This document shows, piece by piece, positions 55,402-64,000 of a stretch of DNA of 64,000 nucleotides. Under the pieces are notes generated by a model. That model made no database searches and was not told where the DNA came from. It was given only the letters and a program-made list of their open reading frames with translations. The stretch is from Gordionus sp. m RMFG-2023 (lineage: Eukaryota; Nematomorpha; Gordioida; Chordodea; Parachordodidae). Within the stretch, counting starts at the first letter, position 1, and every line of letters starts with the position of its first letter. The translations under genes were made by a program, and so were the position numbers. The DNA lies in NCBI RefSeq assembly GCF_954871325.1, contig NC_088777.1, positions 4,528,509 to 4,592,508 of the forward strand, in the 5' to 3' direction.

Positions 55402-58400
55402 CTGAAACTGATTCAATAAAAAAAAAATTGTATAATTGAAATGTAAAAAATCCTATTAGTAAATTACCTGTAGACATTTCGTCAAGTTTTGACTCAATTT
55501 CGATAACGACATATTCATTTGAGAGTCCCCAACGGTGTTGTCACTTTTCTCTTTTTCGTTCAAAGCCATGAGACCTTCTTCCAAATACCTTTGAGTTTAG
55601 ATAAAATTATACGTCTCATTATATAGGGTTGTCAAATTATCCTCCAAAAGATAAGTGTTTTTATTTTTTTAAAAAAAGATGATTTCTTAATTAAATGATA
55701 ACATCAGAGTTGTTAAAAGATACTTTTTAAATAGATCTAGATACAGATACATCGTCTAAAATAATATCTAGATACAGATTATTTAATCAAAAATCTATCT
55801 AGATACAGATACCACATTTTGATATCTAGATACAGGATCTATATACTTGTATCTAGGTCCTTTAACAACTCTGGATAACATATAACCCTAAAAACTTTGC
55901 TCATTGATGGGACAAAGATTTGGACATTTATTAGCGAAATCTAAAGACTTTGGCAACAAATTTTTCTGACTAAAATATTGAGTTAGCCGTTTTTAAAAAT
56001 TGGCTCAAATCGAGCCATTTATCAACACTACAACTTCTGCTCAACTTTGCTGGACGATCATATTAAAATTGAATGATAAAAAGCGTAAATTTTAGAATAT
56101 TCCGTTATTGACACCATAAATATTTAAAAAAAAACAAAAGAAATATTGATATTTAATCAGAAATAATATATAATACTTTGAAATATTATAATAGAAAAAC
56201 CATAAACGGACAAAGGGCAACCATCTTTTATAATGGGCCTTGATAGAAAAAAAAATTGAATGTCTCGGTCACAGAAGCGTATAGTGGTAAATAGCTCGCA
56301 AGCCGGTTTTACCAATCTAAGCTGAACATCGAGCCAAAACTATCCCATCTTACTAGTAATTCTTAGGGAAGAAGATAGGTCCTTGAAAAACAGGGAAAAA
56401 GATGGCTCGCGTTAAGATTGGGGTAAATTGGTCTATTACGCTTAATTCTGATTATTTACTGGCATCGAATATCGATGTCCCGGGTAAGATCTTCATTTTT
56501 AGATGAAGACATTTCTTCCCCCAACTTTTCCACGACACCCAGTACAGTCAAACGCGTCAAATTTTGGCTCTCAAAGAGGTCGACGGGGTCCAATTTTTTG
56601 CAAAGAGCCAACAGCAAGGTATCGCCATTTTTGTGGTTTCCCGCTGCCAAAGGATTCGATCCTGGTTCAACGTCACGGGAAATGGTTGGATAAAGGTGGT
56701 AAAACATGGCCTATTGTTTTTGAACAATATATATGCACATAAATTAATAATAAACTCTTATTCGGCATTTAATTTCAAAAAAGCACTTGTAGACCTAAAT
56801 TAAGCCATGCCTGGTCTTAGGCCTCTACTAATTTTATTAATTCTTCTTGGATATAATTGGGGCTTGTGAGCTGGCCGCGCTATTAATAACTCAAAGGATA
56901 TCAAATAATAAGATACACTGCCCCCAAATTTACTTCTTTAAAAGCGTCCTCTGTTTTGCCCGCGTCAACTAGCTTGATCAAATCTTCGATAGTCACGGTA
57001 TAAGGCTTTCCCATGAGACCCTCGGGATCCTTAAGTATAGGGGGCGTTGCATTGCATACAATGGATTCGTTTAAGGCAGTTTTAAACATAGCCATTAAAT
57101 CGTGGTTAAGCGTTTCCTTGAGATTGGTCTTAATATCGGTTTGGATTAGGTTAGTAGACGCGTTGATTTCTTTCTTTATGATATCTTGAAATTTAGATAG
57201 GAGTTGGCAGAGCGCCCTATGTGTATATTTTTTTTTAAAAGTATAATTCTGTTAGAGAAAGATGACATCAATTTAGTTTTGATATTATATATGATAAACA
57301 TAACATTTTAAATCAATCATATTGATAATTTGACAATAGTTTATGCCAAGAGTTATATTCAATGTTTTTATTAAATATTTGATTGAAATTAAAAAAGAGT
57401 GACTTTATCGATATAACATATTTTTGCTAACCCTAACAATAACTCATAATTGAACAAGGTTTGGAAGATCCTATTATAAACATACAAAAAATTTGTATAA
57501 AAAAAAACATTTTAAGGGTCTGAGAGAAATAAGCCATGATGGTCTGTTGCTGAGGGTCTGGACTAAGGCTAGGAACGGAGGCAACCATTTTTTCCTTCAT
57601 AATCAATGTGGAGGAGAGCGGGTTATTCAAGATATGCGTGCCGGGAGGCGGGATAAGCTTTTCCATTTGGGCACACAAGGCTGATATCCGTTCCAGCGAT
57701 TTATCAAAACGGCTCGCAGAGTCGGTCCGAGCTCGGTCTAGGGAGACGCAAACTACGAGGATATCAAATAAACAAAATTTTGAGTAAAGTATAATTTAAA
57801 AATTCATTATTTTTAGAAAATTTAATTTTAGTGGTTGATGATTAATTAAAATAAAATGATAATTTCAAGCTCAACTTCATCTTAAAAATGCAGAAAAAAA
57901 ATACTAGTGCTGTAAAGTAACTTCAAAAAAGTAAAGTCGTTACTGAAGGACTTTTTTGATAAGTAACGCTTCTTCTAGAGGTAACGAGTAACGCGTTTAT
58001 TATTTTTTTGAGTAACGGTAACACAAATGAATTCTTTCCATTTTATTTTAAATATTCGTTGTTAAACTTTCAGCCAGGATTGTTAATCCAATTAATATTG
58101 AATCAATCAAGGTATGTCAACTTATATTCTTATTCTCTAATATTATGTCAATTCTATATATCTTCGGATCCCCAATATGAAACATTTTTTAACACCAATT
58201 TCCCCAATTGTAGAATAAACATGGGGCCAGTGTCTCCAAATTGTGCAGCGTTTTTAAGAAAAAAATGGGATATCATCTGATTAAACTGGTTAAAACAAGA
58301 TGAAACTCTTCTTATAACTCCGTGAAATTAATAGCCTTATTAAAGAGAATAGCCAATTTGACGAATCTTGTGGTAAATCTGAACTACAAGGATTTTCAGA

Positions 58401-61400
58401 TAATGAAGTCGTTCATAAAGCCACTTATTAATGCAATCCTGCTAGAACATAGATAAAAGGTATACAGTAAAAAATATTGTTTAAAATTTATATTTTGATT
58501 ATATTTATTTCCAATAGATTCGAACATATCCATAAATATTAATACGTGCATACTAACAGTAATAATTCACCCGCTATTTAAATTGGACTGGCCCTGGTAA
58601 AATTACAGGTTAAAATTTATTTCTAGTTTGAGAAAATATCTTGACAAAGAAAAAGGGGCAGACTTTGATTCCTTTAAAAAACACACGCTTAACAGATTAT
58701 TTTCTGATAGATTTTTAAAAAAAATTGATAAGAATCTGAATGAAGATGATCATCTATTAAGCTTTTTTTTCAAAAATCTTATTCCCCCAAGTAAAATTTT
58801 TATTTATTAAATATAATACAGCCCTCCCATCCTCTGCTCCAGTCGAAGTGAGCATGGCGAAAGACGTGTTGAGCACTCTCTTGTTAATCTGATCAAAATT
58901 TTAAAAATCAATTGTCGCTAAAATTAAAATATAAAATTATTATAAAAAATATTAATTTTGTATAATTTTATTAATATTATATATATAGGGAATTTTTGTG
59001 TATAATATTTTAATTTTCAATTAAAGAGTAACGCGTTACTTTTTGAATAGCCAGGTTCCTTTTTGGAACGCGTTCCTTTTATTAGACGTAACGCGTTTCT
59101 TTTTTTTTGAAGTAGCGTTTACGTTTACAGCACTATTAATTAAATTGTAATAGAAAAATGTTATTTTTTTAAAAAAAAACTAACAATCTTTCATGCCGCG
59201 TTCGAAGCTTATCTCCAATTGCTTGAATATTTCGGCAAGCAATGCCTCTATCTTGGGTAGTATATCGTTGGAAAAGGACACCTTGAAGCAGTCTCCTATT
59301 ATAGACCGTTCCAGAACGCCGTTTTGTTTGAGAGCCGTTTGCAAGCCACGTTGAATGCTCTATATCGTTTCGTATTTTAATGAGCGTTAATGTGCATTAA
59401 GCATATAATATATATATATATCTTTTTAATGAATTATAGTTTAATTGGCTTATAACAAAAATACAGACATATCGGCCCGATATCAATCATTAAATAGTCT
59501 AGAATTTTCGTGAATAACTAATTAGAGGCCAACCGCCTTATAGTGTGCATAAATTGAGCGCTTTCAAACGCTGTGTTTGCAAGCGTCAATAATGTCTTTC
59601 AAATGGGCCCGTGCAAATTGAGTAAAATTACCGTTTGGCGATAGCAACCATTTTAAAAACGCAAACAGGTATGTCTTTTCAATACTTTTTTTTTTATTCT
59701 TCAATTTGTAATATTATATAAAAATGTAAATATAAATAACTTTACTTATAATCCTAAAAAGGAATATTCAGAAATTAAAGAAAATAAGAACGCAGACGAT
59801 AAATATTAATTTTCAAAGACAAATCCTTTTTTTTAGAACTTATTTAAAATCTTGATTCGACGGTTATTAGTAAACAAATAAAGAACAACATCAATTTAAA
59901 CAAGGAACGCGTTACGTTTAATTTTACTTAAAAAATTGAAAGTTAGATGGTTTTTTTTAAAGTACAAAATTGATATATTTATGACATCGATACAAAGGTT
60001 GATGGTAAATAAAAATCAATGTAAATATCGGATCGATACTTTAGTAATATTGGAAAATATCGGTGAAAAATTTGTAGATTGACACAGACCTATTTACAAG
60101 AGGTTAGCTTAAAATTTAAGAAATGCAATTTTAGATAGGCGCGGTCAATTTTATCTGGTGTCAAAAGCGTTTAGTTATAAGAAAGGAAAACATTTCAATT
60201 GCTTCCGTATCACAAATTAACACTATTTTAAAAAAGAAATCCAAAAGGGAGAAAAAAATTCTGTTAAATAAAATGATTTATAAGATCAACGATTACGTGA
60301 CATTAATTTAGCAGAAACCAGCCAACGAATTTAATTAGTCCGTGGACCAATATATTAGTTCAGTAGTTATATATTTATCGGCACCCTCTAACAGCGGGGC
60401 ATCGCAAAGAATATGGTCAGATTTTGAGAAGGTTGCGTACAAAAAACTTGAAAAGATTATCTTTAAAAAAATGAAAGGTAGATCTAATTTATATTTAGTA
60501 GCCTTCCCCCATTAGGGTAATAAAACAATAAGCAATTATTTAAGTCATCACAATTACACATCTAGTAATACTCTAACAAATCATGCCCATCAATGTTGAT
60601 AAGGAAAAATTTTTTAAAAATTATTTTATTGTTTTCTAAATATTTAGGGAAAATGAAAATGTTGTTTTAAAACAAATTATGGCGTGTTATTTATAGTCCT
60701 CATATCCGATAAAATAGTAAGTGAGTTTTATTTTCCAAAAATAAATTTCTCCCATATTTTTTGAAAAAATCCATTTTATCCCATTTCCGGGACATGTTCT
60801 CTGTAAAGCATAATATCATCGGAAGAAAAAATGAGTGGAGTTTCTTTGAAATGTGAATCAAAAGTTATACCTGTTCCGTGGATTTGGCACTATCAGGACC
60901 GGAGGTAGATTTTTGATCTTTCATGTATGTGCATATAGAATTGAGAGTTTGGCTTAGGGTATCCTTTTGGGATTTGTTAGATTCGGCTATGGTTTCGGTA
61001 AATTTTTGTTCCAAATGGTTGAAGGATTTAAAGATTTCTAATAATAATAATAAAATAGGAGTTTGATAATAATGGATGAGTAATACTTATTAGAATGGTG
61101 CGTAAATTGGTTAAGAGCAATGAGGGTCATTACCTTTGATCTTTAGGAACCGACTAAGGTTCGAAAGATTGATAGAGATCACTATCATTGGCCATAGCCA
61201 GTGAGATCACGTGAGTAAAGCTAAGTAATTCATATATTGCTTGCCACTAACGGTTTTATAGAATTATGGGACAAATAAATTCGTTAAAATTCGGGGTTTA
61301 CTTTAAATAAGGATAATACCAAATTGTATTTAGAAAAGAAATTTTTTGGAATCATTCTAAAAATTAGTTTAAACGAAGGTCTGCAATTGGAGATGGTTTA

Positions 61401-62768
61401 ACGCTGCTGCCCAATTATTATAGACGGATATTTAAAACATTTAAACAATATAACTGGCAAAAAATTAAATAAGTAATGGGAGTGGAGGGTATATGTTATT
61501 CAGTTAATTAAAAATTAATTGTTAATTTGAAAATTTTCTATATAAAAAGGAAATAGCATTCAGGTGTTATATGCGAAGGGGTATAGAGGTGGTTTAGATA
61601 TGAATCAAAGATGGGGTATATCTATTCCAATTTTTATTAATCGATAGTTCATTACATATGATAGCTTGCATTGTCTTATTAGAAAACATTTCTTTGTTGG
61701 GGAGCCAAGATCTCCTCCTTTGGGAATTAGTTGCTAACAGAGGGTTAGATGTTACTTGTTTAGGATTAAATATAGTTATTTCCTGAAAACCTTTTAGGTG
61801 TCATGAAGGAAATAAATGAAAATTCTAAATATAGTGTTTTCCTGATTTTCATGGGTAAAATGAATGAAAACTTTCATAGAAAAGAAATATCACAATATGC
61901 TAAACGCTTTTGCGGTCAATATATAGCCACTTCGTAAGATCCAGATCCTGCTACTAAAAAAAACGTTCTGGACTGAAGACCATATAGCATTTTGAATAAA
62001 TGAGTAGATCAATATTTTATTTTCCAGAACCATGTGGAAGACGGGAACTTAAACAATGGTTGAACGGGTTTGTAAGCTAAACCGCCTAAACACCATTCCA
62101 GATACCTTAACATAAAAGCGAGAACTAAATATGGAATACACAAAATCGAAAAAAAATGGGTGAATTTCTATCTTGGTTTTATGAAAACAAAACAAAATGG
62201 AGTTTTCGAGTATTTACAATTAACAAACTAAAACAATATTTTTTTTAATGATCCCACAAATATGAATTGTGTTGTTAAACGGCTCGTTTTGAGCTTATTT
62301 TTAAATACGGCTAACTCAACATTTTAGCCAGAAAAATATTGCTCAAGCCTCGTGATTTTGATAGTATATGTCTAAACCCTTGTTCCTTCTGCTGAGCAAA
62401 ATCTTCAGGTTTGCGTGATATTTATCTGGATAAAATATTTAGTTAACCGTTTTTTAAAAATCGGCTCAAAACGAGCCGTTTTAACAACATTAAACATGGG
62501 GCAGAATAGATACCCCACTTCGTAAAAAAAACGACTCGGTTAAAAAAATACAAACCTGGTATAACGTAGCTGTTGAAAACGTATTGCAAAGTTTTTTCGA
62601 GTCTGTGATTCAGACCGTTCCACAATTGGGGTTTGTTGAGAATGTTTTCTAACTGCTTGGATAAATTATCGGGCCCATCTCCCGATCCGCTATTAGAACT
62701 GTGACGTTTCGTCTCTGTCAATTTTTTGTCCATCTCGGTCTGGCGTTTGCTCATCGCGGTTACCGCTT
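55336..62768 (-). CDS. EDC4: EDC4/Ge-1: mRNA-decapping scaffold, C-terminal part (last 8 exons)
   Basis: EDC4 (Ge-1 in flies) is the cytoplasmic P-body scaffold that brings DCP1/DCP2 and XRN1 together for 5' mRNA decay. Eight exons join in perfect phase to 505 codons plus stop, covering the coiled-coil region and the all-helical C-terminal domain. Landmarks against human EDC4: HRLEKTLQYVFNSYVIPEIF (human NSVVLPAFE), SICTYMKDQ (LESHMKSR), IEDLIKLVDAGKTEDAFKEA (LQLLQQGHLNQAFQQA), ALCKKLDPVDLF (VCETVDPAQVF), RCQYLEEGLMAL (LKLSYLEEAVMHL), CLQLTPNHKKKL (FLQAEPHNSLGK). The N-terminal WD40 half lies beyond the window. Introns carry hAT remnants. Confidence 0.92.
55468..55588 (-). CDS. EDC4: EDC4 exon (window exon 7)
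   Basis: The translation is YLEEGLMALNEKEKSDNTVG then SLSKLSQNLTKCLQ, matching human YLEEAVMNLDVSDPVTREHM and MSQRLAQFMQ. Donor CAG|gtaatt. Confidence 0.92.
55705..55873. mobile_element. hAT MITE CAGAGTTGTTAAA family, copy 4
   Basis: A 169-bp element with perfect CAGAGTTG/CAACTCTG ends and a perfect 8-base TSD GATAACAT. It is inside an EDC4 intron and is the longest copy. Confidence 0.9.
55905..56030. mobile_element. fragment of TAGTGTTGTTAAA hAT MITE
   Basis: The right half only: ATTTATTAGCGAAATCT, TTGAGTTAGCCGTTTTTAAA and CATTTATCAACACTA, inside the EDC4 intron. Confidence 0.6.
56460..56710 (-). CDS. EDC4: EDC4 exon (window exon 6): C-terminal domain with extra loop
   Basis: After AMFYHLYPTISRDVEPGSNP, a stretch without human counterpart, comes GDTLLLALCKKLDPVDLFES and LTVLGVVEKLGEEMSSSKNE. 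The ATAG acceptor gives phase 0. A later in-frame acceptor (CCAG or GCAG) would shorten the loop but breaks the phase. Donor CA|gtaaat. Confidence 0.85.
56934..57216 (-). CDS. EDC4: EDC4 exon (window exon 5): helices of C-terminal domain
   Basis: The translation begins ALCQLLSKFQDIIKKEINAS and continues LMAMFKTALNESIVC, GKPYTVTIEDLIKLVDAG, KTEDAFKE. The last part matches the conserved human LLQQGHLNQAFQQ. Donor GAA|gtaaat, phase 0. Confidence 0.9.
57509..57752 (-). CDS. EDC4: EDC4 exon (window exon 4): linker
   Basis: The translation includes DRARTDSASRFDKSLERISA, LIPPPGTHILNN and PDPQQQTIMAYFSQTLKM. The donor AT|gttttt followed by a long T-run is weak, but it is the only choice that joins the next exon in phase (ATG codon split 2+1). 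Confidence 0.85.
57905..59135 (+). mobile_element. hAT element relic, TAGTGCTGTAAA ends (1.23 kb)
   Basis: Ends TAGTGCTGTAAAGTAAC and GTTTACAGCACTA with AACGCGTTAC-type subterminal repeats; it fills most of an EDC4 intron. Reading fragments: RKYLDKEKGADFDSFKK and LPSSAPVEVSMAKD (hATC-like, Arg-Val-Phe lost). No clear TSD; broken in several places. Confidence 0.7.
59185..59359 (-). CDS. EDC4: EDC4 exon (window exon 3): helical region
   Basis: The translation is SIQRGLQTALKQNGVLERSI...LPKIEALLAEIFKQLEISFE. Acceptor TATAG, donor T|gttagt, phase 0 then 1. A decayed hAT element fills most of the following intron. Confidence 0.88.
60871..61037 (-). CDS. EDC4: EDC4 exon (window exon 2): coiled coil
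   Basis: The translation is EIFKSFNHLEQKFTETIAES, then SQTLNSICTYMKDQKSTSGP. This is heptad-rich and parallels human FEKSCQAMFQQINDSF. Donor CAG|gtataa, phase 0. Confidence 0.9.
62267..62492. mobile_element. hAT MITE TAGTGTTGTTAAA family, copy beside EDC4 exon
   Basis: Arms TTGTGTTGTTAAACGGCTCG and CGAGCCGTTTTAACAACATT. It ends 64 bases downstream of the EDC4 donor at 62556. Confidence 0.75.
62556..62768 (-). CDS. EDC4: EDC4 exon (window exon 1): helical linker
   Basis: The translation includes MSKRQTEMDKKLTETKRHSS, a Ser/Gly stretch, LSKQLENILNKPQLWNGLNH and LEKTLQYVFNSYVIP. The acceptor AAAG and phase 1 start imply a preceding exon outside or near the right edge. Donor G|gtttgt. Confidence 0.88.
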
Positions 62769-62989
62769 CTTTAAATATATTTTTTTGTGAGGGATATTCA
62801 CATTATAAATTTCATATTGTATGCTTTAGAGGTCTTATTTTTGTCCGAGCCCGAAAAAAAAATTTTCAACCTGACCCGAACCCGACTAAATTTTAAAATT
62901 TTGAGTGTGAATATTTCATAATATCCAAAAAAAACAATTAAAAATTATGGTGTATTATACTTTAAAACATATAACCTTTTATAATTACA

Positions 62990-63105
62990 ATCGCGTTTAA
63001 AAAATTTATTGCGATTATTTGGCTTTAACGAAGCCCTCCTATCTTCAAAAAGACCCTGCCGGCCGCTGAAAACCCCCTTTCACTGCTAGCCGAGGAAGCA
63101 TTAAA
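62990..63105 (-). pseudogene. hAT transposase C-terminal scrap
   Basis: On the minus strand it reads ASSASSERGFSAAGRVF, then after a frame change in a T-run EDRRASLKPNNR, the hATC signature. Nearby GC-rich CCGAACCCGAC sequence (62840-62890) may be the same element's end. Confidence 0.7.
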
Positions 63106-63792
63106 TTAAGAAAGTCGTTATGATAAGTATTTCCGCCAACTCAAGATTTGGTAAACCATTTTAAATATCGAAAAATTTTGAGGCTATTTAAATAAATAGA
63201 TCTTAGATAAATAGAAAAATGATCTAATTCAATATTTTAGCCAGAAAAATATTGCCTGCGTGGAGATTTCGCTAATAGAAATTCAAAACTTCGTAATATC
63301 TATGAGCAAAAAATCCTCAGGAATGGGTAAATATTTTTTTCTAAATACCATATGGAGTTAACCATTTTTAAAAATGGGCTCAAATGGAGAGATTTTGCAT
63401 ATAAATATTGGGCATAATCTTTAATCTACCTAATTTAAAAATTATAAAAAAATAAAGCAATATAATATTTCAGAATATATTGCCCATAAAAAAAACGATT
63501 ATTGAGCCGTATATAATTAAAATATTTTCAAGATTCTCTTCTTCGAAATTAGATCTATAAGGAGAAGGAACTCGGGATAGATGGCACTAGGGCCAGGCAA
63601 ATTCAATTTTTTTTAATTCAAATTCTTTTAAATTTTAATTAAAAGAATATTAATTAAGCGCATTTTTACGAAGTTAGATAAAGTATAAAATCCCTAATTT
63701 TCTTTAAGCCCGAACACAGCCAGCAGTTTAATGGGGCCTAGATCCCTGGTCTTATTTAGATTATGGTAATAACTAACCTTCCGTTTATACCA

Positions 63793-64000
63793 GGGCTGTG
63801 CATTTGACCGGTAAAATACGTTTCGGTCAATTGACCGATATTTGACCGGTCAAATATGGTCAAATTCAAATATATGTTTTTTAAGTTAAAATTTGAATAT
63901 AATAGTAAAATGAATCTATATTATTAATTTTTTTAAATTCATTGTCATTAAATAACTAACATTTAGCTATCCATAACAGATTCTTGTTCTGATTCATATT
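63793..64000. mobile_element. left end of a hAT element cut by the window edge
   Basis: Starts CAGGGCTGTGCATTTGACCG followed by repeated TTTGACCGGTCAAAT-type palindromes; the other end is outside. Confidence 0.5.

Larger units (their letters stand above)
62769..64000. other. EDC4 intron to window edge
   Basis: No further EDC4 exon seen. Contains hAT debris: a CCGACCCGAACCC end near 62840, a transposase scrap (62990-63100), a GGCTCG MITE fragment (63213-63410) and the start of another hAT element at 63793. Confidence 0.65.

Overview
The window is animal nuclear DNA: AT-rich, intron-rich, with GT..AG introns, tetranucleotide microsatellites and many hAT-type DNA transposon remnants. Two host genes are recognisable, both on the minus strand. 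The Slit protein has four leucine-rich domains, six EGF modules, a laminin-G domain, one EGF and a C-terminal cystine knot. That is the protostome layout (vertebrate Slits carry three EGF modules after laminin-G), so an invertebrate protostome is the most likely source. No species is claimed.

Region 454-43554 holds a complete-looking slit gene of 36 predicted coding exons. All 35 junctions fit in phase (most are phase 2), giving about 1815 codons. Nearly every leucine-rich repeat (LRR) is its own 72-base exon, too short for an ORF listing. Two of them (31722-31793, 30291-30362) sit inside what first looks like one 13.8 kb intron. The protein is about 300 residues longer than usual because of an Asn-rich acidic stretch before the first LRRNT, an insertion in laminin-G and a charged tail after the knot.

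Region 43555-55335 is about 11.8 kb of intergenic DNA: AT-rich sequence, hAT-derived elements, a MITE, a 50-base minisatellite and GC-rich tandem repeats. A possible upstream slit exon lies at 51206-51245, with weak support.

Region 55336-62768 holds the last eight coding exons (505 residues) of EDC4/Ge-1, the mRNA-decapping scaffold of P-bodies. The 5' part of that gene lies beyond the right edge.

The introns and the intergenic space are a graveyard of class II elements. At least six hAT families are present, many with recognisable 8-base target-site duplications (TSDs). Several carry GC-rich GGCCGGGCC-type subterminal repeats that stand out against the AT-rich background. There is also a five-copy MITE family and a 240-bp foldback element. 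The two host genes act in unrelated processes (axon guidance; mRNA decay), and nothing links them beyond adjacency. I found no convincing undescribed multi-gene system. The novelty lies in the Slit extensions and the layered transposon record.
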